A stretch of 64,000 bases of DNA, taken from assembly GCA_016716425.1 (NCBI GenBank), contig JADJWJ010000020.1, positions 407,569 through 471,568 on the forward strand, written 5' to 3'. Below the pieces are notes generated by a model, which was given only the letters and a program-made list of their open reading frames with translations, was not told the origin of the DNA and did not search any database. The translations under genes were made by a program, and so were the position numbers. Positions 44,249 through 54,116 of this stretch are shown piece after piece (the stretch's first letter is position 1; every line of letters begins with the position of its first letter). Source of the DNA: Betaproteobacteria bacterium (GTDB lineage Bacteria > Pseudomonadota > Gammaproteobacteria > Burkholderiales > Casimicrobiaceae).

Positions 44249-45211
44249 ATGTCCCAGGACCCGCGCGTGCCGCAACCGTCCGACGCGCCCGCCGGAGAAG
44301 CCCCGGCCGAGCCGGACCGCTACTCCGCCGACCTGCCGCTGGAGGAACCCGCCGAGGGCCTGTCCGGCGACCTCGTCACCGACGTCACGCAGCTCTACCT
44401 GAACGACGTCGGCCAGCACGCGCTGCTGACGCCGGGCGAGGAACTGGCGTTCGCGCGCGCGGCGCGCGCCGGCGACTTCGCCGCGCGGCAGACGATGATC
44501 GAGCGCAACCTGCGGCTCGTCGTCAGCATCGCGCGCCACTACATGCATCGGGGGGTCGCGCTGCCCGACCTGATCGAGGAAGGCAACCTCGGCCTCATCC
44601 ACGCGCTCGAGAAGTACGACCCCGAGCGCGGCTTCCGCTTCACGACCTACGCGACGTGGTGGATCCGGCAGTCGATCGAGCGGGCGATCATGAACCAGTC
44701 GCGGACGATCCGGCTGCCGGCGCACGTCGTGAAGGAGCTGAACGTCGTGCTGCGCGCGCTGCGTCACCTCGAGACGCACGCGCCCGCGGGCGCCCGCGAC
44801 CCGTCGCTGGAAGACGTCGCGCACCTGCTCGGCAAGCCGGTCGCCGACGTCGAGCGCCTGCTGCGCCACCAGGAGCACATGCTGTCGCTCGACGCGCCGA
44901 TCGACCGCGACTCCGGCCTCACGGTGGCCGACGGCATCGCCGACGACGAGGCGCGCGCGCCGGAGCTTTTGCTGCACGACAGCGCGATCGAGGCGTCGGT
45001 GGCCGGCTGGCTGGCCGAGTTGAACCCGCGGCAGCGGCTCGTCATCGAGCGCCGCTACGGGTTGAACGGCTGCGAGGTCACGACGCTGGAGGACCTGGCC
45101 TCGCAGATCGGCGTGACGCGCGAGCGCGTGCGCCAGATCCAGGGCGAGGCGCTCGAAAAGCTGCGCGGCAAGCTCGAGCGGCGGGGGTACACGAAGGACG
45201 CCTTGTTCTGA
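44249..45211 (+). CDS. rpoS: RNA polymerase sigma factor RpoS
   Basis: A 320-residue sigma factor of the sigma70 family, group 2, in the standard place after nlpD. Region 1.2/2: LYLNDVGQHALLTPGEE, ERNLRLVVSIARHY, DLIEEGNLGLIHALEKYDP and FTTYATWWIRQSIERAIMNQ. Region 4: LEDLASQIGVTRERVRQIQ. It directs the general stress and stationary-phase response. As in other bacteria, a main rpoS promoter may lie within nlpD, but I did not pick one out. Confidence 0.95.
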   Translation: MSQDPRVPQPSDAPAGEAPAEPDRYSADLPLEEPAEGLSGDLVTDVTQLYLNDVGQHALLTPGEELAFARAARAGDFAARQTMIERNLRLVVSIARHYMHRGVALPDLIEEGNLGLIHALEKYDPERGFRFTTYATWWIRQSIERAIMNQSRTIRLPAHVVKELNVVLRALRHLETHAPAGARDPSLEDVAHLLGKPVADVERLLRHQEHMLSLDAPIDRDSGLTVADGIADDEARAPELLLHDSAIEASVAGWLAELNPRQRLVIERRYGLNGCEVTTLEDLASQIGVTRERVRQIQGEALEKLRGKLERRGYTKDALF

Positions 45212-45245
45212 GCGGCGCGGTGCGCGTCCGGCGCACGCGCGGCCG

Positions 45246-45389
45246 TCAGCGGCGTGGCCACGGCAGCGCGCTCAGCGTCAGCACGAGCCCGACCAGTTCG
45301 GCCTGCCGATGCGTGCCGGTCTTCGCGAAGATGGTCTTGACGTGCGACCGCACCGTCTCGTGGCTGAGGCGCAGGCGCCGCGACGGACG
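45246..45389 (-). pseudogene. Remnant of a LuxR-type response regulator or activator (HTH end only)
   Basis: The minus strand encodes RRLRLSHETVRSHVKTIF followed by AKTGTHRQAELVGLVLTLSA and a stop at 45246. This is the recognition helix and last helix of a LuxR/NarL HTH. A stop codon (TGA, 45390-45392) lies just upstream in this frame and the rest of the protein is absent, so only about 47 codons survive. It converges on rpoS from the other side. Confidence 0.75.
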
Positions 45390-45469
45390 TCAGGGCCGGA
45401 TGTCCGACCCGCGGCCGGTAGGCGCCGGCCATGCAGGCGCCATCGCCGGCCGCCGCCTGCCCCCGAATC

Positions 45470-45982
45470 TCACCTGCAGTAATCGGCCGAATACGGACAG
45501 GGATCGTTCAGGATCGCGGCGTTGGCCGTGACGTAGTCTCCCGGAGTTCCGCTGGCCGGATAGACGGTAAGGTCGTAGTTGAGCAGCCGGCGCTCGGTGT
45601 TCATGCTGGTCACCGAGATGCTGTCGTACCAGTAGCCGTGCGGCACGATCGTCTGCGACCAGGCGCCCGGCGCGTTGGCGGGCATGCCTCTCGCTGTCGC
45701 GCCGGTGTGCGGCAGGACGCTGTCCCCGCGGAACTCGTAGCCCGGCGTCTTCAGGTTCCAGACGATGGCGACCAGCCGATGCCGCGTGCCCATCCGCACG
45801 TTGCCGTCGCCCTCGACCTTGAGCTTCTTGCCCCCCTTGCCGTCGTCGACGACCTCGACGTCGAGCGAGCAGGCCGGGTAGAAGCAGTCCTTGGCGTTGG
45901 CGAACGGCATCGGTTCGAGTGTCGCGCATGCCGACATCAGCCACGCCACCGCGACGCCTGCTATCAAGTTTCGGTTGACCAT
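45470..45982 (-). CDS. Putative small lipoprotein of unknown function
   Basis: A 170-residue protein with a signal peptide and lipobox (LMSAC). The mature part has four or more cysteines (AKDCFYPACSLD, and the DPCPYSADYC end), which could form disulfides, and a beta-rich middle (GTRHRLVAIVWNLKTPGYEF). I do not recognise a family. The ATG at 45982 is preceded by a weak ribosome-binding site. It may be the last gene after the transglutaminase gene, though 212 bases with no other feature separate them. Confidence 0.65.
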   Translation of the reverse strand: MVNRNLIAGVAVAWLMSACATLEPMPFANAKDCFYPACSLDVEVVDDGKGGKKLKVEGDGNVRMGTRHRLVAIVWNLKTPGYEFRGDSVLPHTGATARGMPANAPGAWSQTIVPHGYWYDSISVTSMNTERRLLNYDLTVYPASGTPGDYVTANAAILNDPCPYSADYCR

Positions 45983-46194
45983 AACTTTTGACCCTCGAAG
46001 TGGAATGGATCGCTGCACGGCGCGTCGCGCCGAGGCCGGAGGGGCTTCCGTCGGGCCGGCCGCGTCGCCGGGCCGCCAAGGGCAGCCACGCCGAAATGCT
46101 GCCCGGAAGCCGGTGACCGCGCAACCACGCCCGCGGAACCGTGGGCGGCGCGACCGCGATCCGGACGCTCTGGCAGGCGGCACGGGCGAGGCAC

Positions 46195-48275
46195 CTACGG
46201 CGTCCCGCGCAGCGCGGCGGGGGCGGGGAGCACTTCGATCGCGCGCTCGAGAGTCGCGACCAGTGCGTCGTGCTCGCGCTCGACGGGAACCGGGCCGTAG
46301 CGCAGCGCCGCGAACGACTCGCCGATGGCCGCGAACGCGATCGCGAACTGCGGCCAGCGCTGTGCGGCGCGAGTGGAGAACGCCAGCGGGCCCTCGTGCG
46401 GCTGGCGCGGCAGGCCCGCGCGCGCGAGCCGGCGATTGAGGTCGTCCCAGAGCACGAGCGCGCGCTCCTGCCGGCGACGGCGCCACATCAGCCAGCCGAC
46501 GACGAGCCCGCCCCACGCGAACACGATCGCGGTGACCAGCGCCACCGTCTGCCACGGCGCGAACTGGTCGAGCCGCCACTCGCGCCACAGCGAGCGCTGG
46601 CGGTCGCGGTTGAAGCCGACGACGTTGCGCCGCCAGTCGTGGTTGAACGCGTCCCACGCGAGCTGCACGCTCTTCAGCCACGCCGCGTCGAGGCGGGCCA
46701 GGAACGGCACCGGCTCGCCTGCGGGCAGTGCGCCGCCCAGCCCGATCTCGATCCGGGACGGCGCCACGGCCGCGGTCGGATCGAAGCGGCGCCACTGCCC
46801 GTCGATGAGCGCCTCGGCCCACGCGTGGGCGTCGGATTGGCGGACGATGAGGTAGCCGCCGCGATCGTTCACGTTGCCGCCCTGGTAGCCGGTCACCACG
46901 CGGGCCGGGATGCCGGCGGCGCGCAGCATCAGCACGAACGCGCTCGCGTAGTGCTCGCAGAAGCCGCGGCGCGTCTCGAACAGGAAGAGGTCGACCGGGT
47001 CGTGCTCGAGGAACGGCGCGGCCAGCGTGTACACGAAGTTCTCGTGGTTGAACCACGCCAGCACCGCGCCGACGAATTCGAGGTCGTCCGGGTGCTGCGT
47101 ACGCAACGAGCGCGCGAACTCGATCGTCCGCGGGTTGCCCTTGCCGAGCCCCAGATTGCCCCGCGCATCGAATGCCGCGTCCCCGGGTACGTGCCGCGCA
47201 GCACCGACGCCATCCGGTAGCGCAGCGATTGCGCGACCGGCATGCGCAGCAGCAGCTGCTGGTCGCGCGTGAGCAGCGGCGTACCGGCGCTCGCGGACAG
47301 CGCGCCCGAGGCGATCTGCGGCGCCATCGCCGGCAGTTCGAGCGCGAACAGCCACGGCCGGTAGTTGGGCTCGAGCGTCACCGTGTAGGTCACCGGCGCC
47401 CCTCCGCCCGCCGCGAACGCGCTGCGCATGCCGGGCAGCCCGGGCGACCACGTCGTGCCGTCGAACGCGGCGAACACGGGTCCGCGCCAGTAGCGCTGCG
47501 GCGGAGGCGGAACCGGACCGTCGAAATCGACCCGGAACGCGACGGCGTCGGACAGCGAAAGCTCGGCGATCTGGCCCGGCGACATCGAGTCCGACAGGCC
47601 GGTCTTGGCACCATCCGCGGCCGGCAACCCCCACAGCGGCGACGCCAGCCGCGGGAACAGGAAGAACAGCAGCGCGGCGACCGGGAGCCCCTGCAGCATC
47701 GTCACGGCGCTGCGCCGCGCCGCCCCCTTCCACGTGAAGCCGCGCGCCGCGTCGGGTCCGTCGCCCCGCATCGCGTCGAGCGCGACCCCGACCATCACGA
47801 CGGCCGGCAGCGCCGCCAGCGCGGCCAGCAGCGACTGGCTGTAGAAGAACGGCGTAACGAGCAGAAAGCACGCGAGGCAGACCAGCAGCATCCCGTCGCG
47901 GGGCGACCGGGTCTCGAGATACTTGATCGCGACGAGGATGTAGAGGAACGCGACCGACGGGTCGCGGCCGACGAAGTAGCCGTACGACGAGCGCACGGCC
48001 AGCGCCGCCGCCACGGCGAAGAGCACCAGCGCCCACGACGGAATCCGCGCGGCGGGCGCCTGCGGGCGCAGGCGGTCGCGGTGCAGGAGACCGATGCGCA
48101 CCCCGACCAGCAGGATGCCGGCGGCGGCGACCCAGATCGGCAGGTGCGCGGCCTGCGGCACCTGGGCCGCGAGCAGCAGCGCGCCCAGGCAGCGCACCTG
48201 CAGCGGTGTCAGCAGCGCGCGCGCCGCCGCGGCCGGACGCGGGGTCAGCAGGCCCACGCGGTCACCGCGGCCCAT
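46195..48275 (-). CDS. TgpA-type membrane transglutaminase-like protein (one frameshift near 47187)
   Basis: About 693 residues once a single base is restored near 47187 (a G run of four should be five). The N-terminal part has five or six membrane helices and a DUF3488-type exported loop (PGLPGMRSAFAAG). After the frameshift come the transglutaminase-like catalytic residues: Cys in RRGFCEHYASAF, His in SDAHAWAEAL and Asp in RRFDPTAAV. One more helix and a DUF4129-like tail follow. Start overlaps the end of the DUF58 gene by 14 bases. The MoxR-DUF58-TgpA trio recurs in bacteria; its job is not settled. Confidence 0.82.
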
Positions 48276-49260
48276 CCGCGGGATAGAGCGCCAGCGCCGT
48301 GAGCGCCGCGCGGCGATGCTCGCGGCCCTGCTGCGCCGGCAACTGCGTGCCCGGCAGCACCAGGCCGAACGGCTGCGCCGCGCGCTCGGCGGCGAGCACC
48401 CACGCCGTCAGTCGCGACAGCCGCGCCTCGTCCGCCAAGGTCGCCGGCAGCGCGGTCCACGCGAGCATCACGGGTCCGCCGCCGCCCGCGCCGTCGAACT
48501 CCTTCGTGTACCAGCCGCGCCCCCGCGCGACCGCCTTCCACGCGACGCGCTGCGGCGGGTCGCCGCGCTGGTACTCGCGCAGGCCGGCTAAGTCGGCGTC
48601 GTCGCTGCTGCCCGGCGCCAGCGGATCGGCGCCACCGTGTCCGCGCGGCAGCGGCGGCGCACCGATCTCCGCCGCCGGATAGACGATGCCGGCGAGCGGA
48701 AAGTGCACGTACGCCCAGCCGCGCCACAGGCCGAACGGGAAGTCCGACGCCAGCGTGACGCGGCCGAGCGCGATGCGCCCGCGCCGCGGCGCCGGCACGT
48801 CGAGCGTCACCGTCAGCGCGGACCCCGCGGGGATTTCGCCGCCGGCCTGCGCCTGCGCCGCGCACACGGTGATCCCGTAGCGCGTCGCGGACCCCGCGTG
48901 CAGCGCGAGCGTGAACGCGAGACTCCCGCCGGCGAAGGTCTCGCCCGCCGCCAGCGGCGTGATCTCGATGCCCGCGAGGTTGCGGAACGTGTGCAGCTGC
49001 GCGGCGGCCACCAGCCCGGCCAGGAGGAACGTCACCGCCACGCCGAGCGCCAGCGCGTAGTTAAGCGACGCCAGCAGCATCATCAGCAGCGTGGCGATCA
49101 GCGCCCAGCCGCGGCGCGTCGGCAGCAGGTAGATCCGCGAATGGCGCAACACCACCGCGGCGTGATCCGCCGGCGCGTGACGGAGCAGGCGCTGCCGCCA
49201 CTGGCCGAGCCAGCCGCCGGCATCGAGGGTCAGACTCGAACGTCCCTGCGAACTTGGCAT
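48262..49260 (-). CDS. DUF58 domain protein
   Basis: A 332-residue protein with two membrane helices near residues 50-90, then the DUF58 von Willebrand-A-like core (FPFGLWRGWAYVHF, PRGHGGADPLAPGSSDDADLAGLREYQRGDPPQRVAWKAVARG, the latter the family signature region). It is usually encoded with a MoxR AAA ATPase and TgpA, as here. The first about 12 codons lie in a GGGTCAGAC-type repeat and may not be native; a downstream start cannot be excluded. Confidence 0.88.
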   Translation of the reverse strand: MPSSQGRSSLTLDAGGWLGQWRQRLLRHAPADHAAVVLRHSRIYLLPTRRGWALIATLLMMLLASLNYALALGVAVTFLLAGLVAAAQLHTFRNLAGIEITPLAAGETFAGGSLAFTLALHAGSATRYGITVCAAQAQAGGEIPAGSALTVTLDVPAPRRGRIALGRVTLASDFPFGLWRGWAYVHFPLAGIVYPAAEIGAPPLPRGHGGADPLAPGSSDDADLAGLREYQRGDPPQRVAWKAVARGRGWYTKEFDGAGGGGPVMLAWTALPATLADEARLSRLTAWVLAAERAAQPFGLVLPGTQLPAQQGREHRRAALTALALYPADGPR

Positions 49261-49348
49261 GGATGCGAACCCATCGCGGTCGGACTAGGATTTCCGGACC
49301 CGCCCTGTCGCGTGCGTGACAGCGGTGCGCCGAAACCCTATTCCGACC

Positions 49349-50312
49349 CTAGGGCAGCGGCACCGCGCGCAGCAGCGTCTGCGCCTGGACGGCGCCGGCG
49401 CGGGTGCCGCCGGCGAGCCGGTGGCCGGCCACCGACGGGAACACCGCCTGCACGTCCTCGGGCAGCGCCATCGGCCGGCCGGCGATCATCGCGTACGCCC
49501 GCGCGGCGGCCAGCAGCATGAGGCCCCCGCGCGGGCTCAAGCCGCGGCGGGTCGCCGCATCGCCGCCGGCGACGCCCGTGTGCCCGCGCGAAGCCGCCAG
49601 CAGCGCCTGCACGTAGTCGAGGAGCGCCGGCGCGACGTGGATGTCGGCGGCTTCGCGCTGCCAGTCGGCGAGCGTGGCGGGGTCGGACAGCGCCGACATC
49701 TCGCCGATGCGGGCGCGGCGGTCGCCGCCGGCCAGCAGGTCCCGCTCGGCGGCGGCGTCGGGGTAGCCCAGCTCGATCGCCATCAGGAAGCGGGCGAGCT
49801 GCGACTCCGGCAGCGGGATACGCGCCGATCTGCTCGATCGGGTTCTGCGTCGCGATCACGAGGAACGGCTCGGGGAGCTTGCGCGTCTGGCCGTCCTGCG
49901 ACACCTGCCGCTCTTCCATCGCCTCCAGCAGCGCGCTCTGCGTCTTGGGCGGCGCCCGGTTGATCTCGTCTGCGAGCTCCACCGAGCTGAGGATCGGTCT
50001 GGGGTGGGTTCGGTAGGTCTGGGCGCGCTCGTCGAAGATGGACACGCCGAGCACGTCTTCCGGCAGGAGGTCGCTCGTGAACTGGAAGCGCTGATAGCTC
50101 AGGCCGAGGGTCGCGGCGAGCGCCTGCGCCAGCGTCGACTTGCCCACGCCGGGAATGTCCTCGATGAGCAGGTGGCCTCGGGCGAGCAGGCAGGCCACCG
50201 CGAGCCGGAGGGGCTCTTCCTTGCCGACGACGACGCGGCCGAGCTGGGCGAGCACCTGGGCGAGCCGGGCGGCGGTCGGCGTGCCGGCCTGCGAAGCGGA
50301 GCGGAGGGTCAT
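49349..50312 (-). CDS. MoxR family AAA+ ATPase (one frameshift near 49818)
   Basis: About 320 residues after removing one extra base near 49818, where PIEQIGAYP continues as LPESQLARFLMAIELGYPD in the next frame. Walker A is GVGKST, Walker B is SVELADEINRAPPKTQSALLEAM, and VIATQNPIEQ is a sensor-1-type block typical of MoxR. These ATPases act as chaperones for partner von Willebrand domain proteins, here probably the adjacent DUF58 protein. Start at 50312. Confidence 0.85.
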
Positions 50313-50558
50313 GGCGTCGTCGCGGAAGGGTTGGGTCGAAGGAGCGTGGTACGCCGGCAAGCAAGAACCCGACCACGGACTTTAGCCCCAATGCCGTTGC
50401 CTCGTCACGACCGGCGGGCGCAAGGTAAACTCCGCTTGGCGGAAACCCCGACCGCGACAGGAGGGCGCGGCGGCACGGCCGACCGCCGCGCCACGTGTGC
50501 TTCGGCCGGGAACCGCAGCCAACGCCCACTCGACCCGTCCGCTTCCGCCCCGCGCGCC

Positions 50559-51481
50559 ATGCCCACCGCGTTCATCACCCACCCCTCTTCGCTGCTGCAC
50601 GAGATGGGGCCCTACCACCCCGAGTGCCCGGAGCGGCTGATGGCGATCAGCGACCGGATGATCGCCGCGGGCATCGACCAGTACCTGCGCCACTACACGG
50701 CGCCGGCCGCCAGCCACGACCAGATCGCGCGCGTCCACGACCGCGGCTACGTGCACGAGATCGAGGCGGCGAGCCCGGAAGAGGGGCTGCACTACCTCGA
50801 CCCGGACACCGCGCTCAATCCGCACACGCTGGCCGCCGCGCTCACGCCGCCGGCGCCGTCGTGCTCGGCGTCGACCTCGTGATGCGCAAGGAATGCGCGA
50901 CCGCGTTTTGCGCCGTGCGGCCGCCGGGACACCACGCGGAGCGCCGCCGGGCGATGGGTTTCTGCCTGTTCAACAACGTCGCGGTCGGCGCGGCCCACGC
51001 GCTGGAGGCGCACGGCCTCGAGCGGGTGGCGATCGTCGACTTCGACGTGCACCACGGCAACGGCACCGAGGACATCTTCCAGGCCGACCCGCGCGTGCTG
51101 ATGGTGTCGACGTTCCAGCACCCGCTCTACCCGTACTGCGGCGTCGACAATCCGGCGGCGAACATGGTCAACGTTCCGCTCGCCGCCGGCGAGGGCAGCG
51201 ACGCGTTCCGGACGGCGGTCGTCGAGCGCTGGCTGCCGGCGCTCGACGCGCACCGGCCGCAGCTCGTGCTCATTTCGGCCGGCTTCGACGCGCACCGCGA
51301 GGATCCGCTGGCCGGGCTCAAGCTGACCGAGGCCGACTACGCGTGGGTGACGCACGAGCTGATGGCGGTCGCGGCCCGGCATGCGCAGCGCCGCATCGTG
51401 TCGTCGCTGGAAGGCGGCTACGCGCTGTCGGCGCTGGGCCGCAGCGTCACCGAGCACGTGCGGGTGCTGGTGGAGGGCTAG
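50559..51481 (+). CDS. Histone deacetylase family (acetoin utilisation-like) amidohydrolase (one frameshift near 50841)
   Basis: About 307 residues after restoring one missing base near 50841 (LAAAL should continue HAAGAVVLGVDLV). The zinc-site and catalytic blocks are intact: VRPPGHHAE, DFDVHHGNGTED and SAGFDAHREDPLAG. Bacterial relatives deacetylate polyamines or other small N-acetyl compounds; the substrate is unknown. It is divergent from moxR. Confidence 0.87.
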
Positions 51482-51495
51482 CTGTGGAGTTTCAG

Positions 51496-51668
51496 GACGT
51501 TGTTGCCAGGATGCATGATCTCTGGACAACCGTCGTCCCCGCGAAAGCGGGGACCCAGAGTCGTTGTCCCGCGCGCGTGCCAGGCGATCCCAAGACACTC
51601 GGTCCCCGTTTTCGCGGGGACGACGACTGTTGGCATGCATGCGGCACATTCAAGACGGCAACAACGTC
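51496..51668. repeat. 173-bp palindromic, MITE-like element
   Basis: Ends are a perfect 12-bp inverted repeat: GACGTTGTTGCC (51496-51507) and GGCAACAACGTC (51657-51668). The interior is also largely palindromic: GCATG-containing blocks near both ends and two inward-facing GTCCCCGCGAAAGCGGGGAC-type hairpins. No coding region is evident. It lies just after the HDAC-like gene. Confidence 0.7.
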
Positions 51669-51721
51669 GTGACGGTTCACAGCTAGCGGCCGCGGGCAGG
51701 GGCGACGGACGGAGGCAGGCG

Positions 51722-52435
51722 GTGAGGCGACGCAGATTCCTCTCTCGGTGCGCGCTGCTGGGCGGCGCGGCCACGCTCGGTCCGCTGGCGGGATTGCCGG
51801 CGGCGTGGGCAGAGCAGACGCCGCGGCTGTTTGCGCGCACGCGGCTCACCGACGTCCACGGACGGCCGCTGCGTGCCGCCGACCTGGCGCCGGAAACCAA
51901 CTACGTGTTCCAGTACCCGTTCGCGGCCACGCCGTGCCTGCTGCTCAAGCTCGCGCGGCCGGTGACGGTGCCGGCCGGCACCCGGCGGGCCGACGGCGAC
52001 GCCCCCGCGTGGCAGGGCGGGGTCGGGCGCGACCGCAATGTCGTCGCCTTCTCGGCGATCTGCGCGCACAAGCTCGCGTACCCCACGCGCGAGGTTTCGT
52101 TCATCCGCTACCAGCCGGAGAAGTCGGCCACGTCGGCGGCGCGCGTCATCCACTGCTGCGCCGACCACAGCGTGTACGACCCGGCCGACGGCGCGCGCGT
52201 GCTGTCGGGGCCGGCGCCGCAGCCGCTCGCGGGCATCCTGCTCGAGCACGACGCCGCCGACGACGGGCTGTACGCGCTCGGCACCGTCGGGCCCGACCAG
52301 TTCGCCGCGTTCTTCGACAAGTACCGCGTGCGCCTGTCGCTCGAGTACGGCGAGTCCCGCGCGCGCAGCGCCGTCGCGGCCACCAGCATCGTCCGCGAAC
52401 TTTCCAGCTACTGCCGCACGACGATCCAGTGCTGA
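51722..52435 (+). CDS. Tat-exported Rieske-like [2Fe-2S] protein
   Basis: A 237-residue protein starting at a GTG with a GGAGG site upstream. The N-terminus VRRRRFLSRCALLGGAATLG is a twin-arginine signal. The Rieske cluster ligands look like Cys114-x-His116 (ICAHKL) and Cys146-x2-His149 (CADHS), about 30 residues apart, without the second cysteines that form the bc1 disulfide. The C-terminal tail has YCRTTIQC. Next to it are a small membrane protein and a YCII-like protein. It could pass electrons in the periplasm; no partner oxidase is in view. Confidence 0.75.
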   Translation: MRRRRFLSRCALLGGAATLGPLAGLPAAWAEQTPRLFARTRLTDVHGRPLRAADLAPETNYVFQYPFAATPCLLLKLARPVTVPAGTRRADGDAPAWQGGVGRDRNVVAFSAICAHKLAYPTREVSFIRYQPEKSATSAARVIHCCADHSVYDPADGARVLSGPAPQPLAGILLEHDAADDGLYALGTVGPDQFAAFFDKYRVRLSLEYGESRARSAVAATSIVRELSSYCRTTIQC

Positions 52436-52842
52436 GCCGCAACGCCGCCCGCGTCGTCGCGCTGCTCGTGCCGCGCGTGCGCGCGGCGTGGCCGGCGATC
52501 GGCGCGATCGCGCTCGCGGTCGTGCTCGCGCACTCCGGCATCATGCACCTCGACCCGGCGCACGGCCTCGACGCGCACTACCGCGCGGTTCTCGGCGGCG
52601 ACGGGTGGGCGCGCCCGATCGGCATCCTGCAGCTGCTGGCCGCCGGCGGCCTCGCGTTCCGGCGCACGCGCGTGACGACGGCGAGTGCGCTCGGCGCCGT
52701 GCTCGTGCTGGCGCTGGCGAACCAGCTGCGGCTGGAGCGCGCGGGTGCAGCCAGCGTGCCGCTGCTGCTGCTCTTCGCGTGGGCGGTCGTGGTGGCGTGG
52801 GGCGAGGCGCGGCGGGGCCGCGGGGCACCGGGATCGCTGTGA
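52429..52842 (+). CDS. Small membrane protein, possibly DoxX-like
   Basis: A 137-residue protein with about four hydrophobic segments (AIGAIALAVVLAHSGIMHL, ILQLLAAGGLAF, ALGAVLVLALANQLRL, VPLLLLFAWAVVVAW). The GTG start at 52429 overlaps the Rieske gene's stop, so the two are coupled. Overall plan resembles DoxX/MauE-type proteins, but no signature residue settles it. Function unknown. Confidence 0.6.
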   Translation: MLSRNAARVVALLVPRVRAAWPAIGAIALAVVLAHSGIMHLDPAHGLDAHYRAVLGGDGWARPIGILQLLAAGGLAFRRTRVTTASALGAVLVLALANQLRLERAGAASVPLLLLFAWAVVVAWGEARRGRGAPGSL

Positions 52843-52904
52843 GCGCGCGCACCGGCGCCGCCGGCATGGCCAGGCGGACCGTGCCCCGGCGCGCGGCGAC
52901 GGAC

Positions 52905-53318
52905 ATGGGCGTACGCGCGGTGCGCCGGTGGCTGCCGCTTGCGCTGCTGGTGGCGGCCACGTCCGCGGCGGGGCAGGCGCCCGCGGCGGCCGCCGACGCG
53001 GGCGCCGCGGCCGACGCGCGGCGGCTGTACCTCGTCGTGTTCTCGCTGGGGCCTGCGTGGGACCCGGCGCGCCCGCCTCCCGAGCAGCCGCGCTTCGCCG
53101 AGCACGGGCGCAACTTGAAGCGGTTGCGCGACGCCGGCGACATCGTCATGGGCGCGCGCTACGCCGACAAGGGCATGATCGTGCTGCGCGCGGCCTCGGA
53201 GGCCGCCGCGCGCGCGGAGATCGCCGGTGACCCGGGCGTGCAGGCGGGCATCTTCACGTTCGACGTGAACGAGTTGCGCACGTTCTATCCGGGCTACGTC
53301 GGCAGCCCGCCGCGGTAG
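52905..53318 (+). CDS. Exported YCII-like protein
   Basis: A 137-residue protein with an apparent Sec signal peptide (RRWLPLALLVAATSAAGQ) in front of a YCII-like domain: LYLVVFSLGPAWDPA, PRFAEHGRNLKRLRDAGDIVMGARYADKG, and VQAGIFTFDVNELRTFYPG. YCII domains are small ferredoxin-like folds, mostly cytosolic; an exported one is unusual. ATGs at 52866 and a GTG at 52839 (overlapping the previous stop) are alternative starts. Confidence 0.7.
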   Translation: MGVRAVRRWLPLALLVAATSAAGQAPAAAADAGAAADARRLYLVVFSLGPAWDPARPPPEQPRFAEHGRNLKRLRDAGDIVMGARYADKGMIVLRAASEAAARAEIAGDPGVQAGIFTFDVNELRTFYPGYVGSPPR

Positions 53319-53323
53319 CGCGC

Positions 53324-54116
53324 ATGACCGCCGCGTCCGCCGCCGCCGCCATCGTCGTGTCGGGGCTGTCCAAGCGCTACGGCCGCATCGAGGCGGTCCG
53401 GGACGTGTCGTTCACGGTGCGCGCGGGCACCACGACGGCGCTGCTCGGCGGCAACGGCGCCGGCAAGACGACCACGCTGTCGATGCTGCTCGGCGTGCTG
53501 ACGCCCACCGCGGGCGCGATCACCGTGTTGGGCTGCGACATGCTGCGCGACCGCTACCGCGTGCTGCCGCGGATGAACTTCACGTCGCCATACGTCGACC
53601 TGCCGAAGCGGCTGACCGTGCGCGAGAACCTCGCGGTGTTCGCCGACCTGTACGGGATCGCCGATCCGGGCGCGCGGATCGCCGACGTCGCGCGGCAGTT
53701 CGACCTCGCCGGCCTGCTCGCGCGCCCCTACGGCCAGCTGTCCGCCGGGCAGCGCACGCGCGTGTCGCTGGCAAAAGCGCTGTTGAACGCGCCCGAGGTG
53801 CTGCTGCTCGACGAGCCGACGGCCTCGCTCGACCCCGACATCGGCGACCGCATGCGGACGTACCTCGAGGAGTACCAGCGGGCCAGCCGCTGCACGATGC
53901 TGCTCGCGTCGCACAACATGGGCGAGGTCGAGCGGATGTGCGACGACGTGATCATGCTGCGCGCCGGCGTCGTCGTCGACCAGGGCTCCCCCGGCGCAGC
54001 TGATCGCCCGCTACGGGCGCGCCGACATGGAGGAGGTGTTCCTGCACATCGCGCGCGGCGCCGACGACGACGCGCCGCCGCCGGCGGACGAGGCGGGTGG
54101 CACCGTGGAGCGGTGA
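53324..54116 (+). CDS. ABC transporter ATP-binding protein (one frameshift near 53994)
   Basis: About 264 residues after removing one extra C in a C run near 53994. Walker A GGNGAGKTTT, Q-loop region LPRMNFTSPYVDLPKRLTV, a signature variant LSAGQ in QLSAGQRTRVSLAKALL, Walker B LLLDEPTASLD and the H-loop ASHNMGE. The tail after the frameshift reads AQLIARYGRADMEEVFLHIARG. It pairs with the permease whose ATG overlaps its stop (ATGA), forming an ABC-2-type exporter. Confidence 0.86.

Noticed and set aside
45983..46194. Possible gene or RNA between the lipoprotein and the transglutaminase genes
   Set aside because: No coding signal, hairpin plus U-tract or RNA-like structure was seen in these 212 bases.
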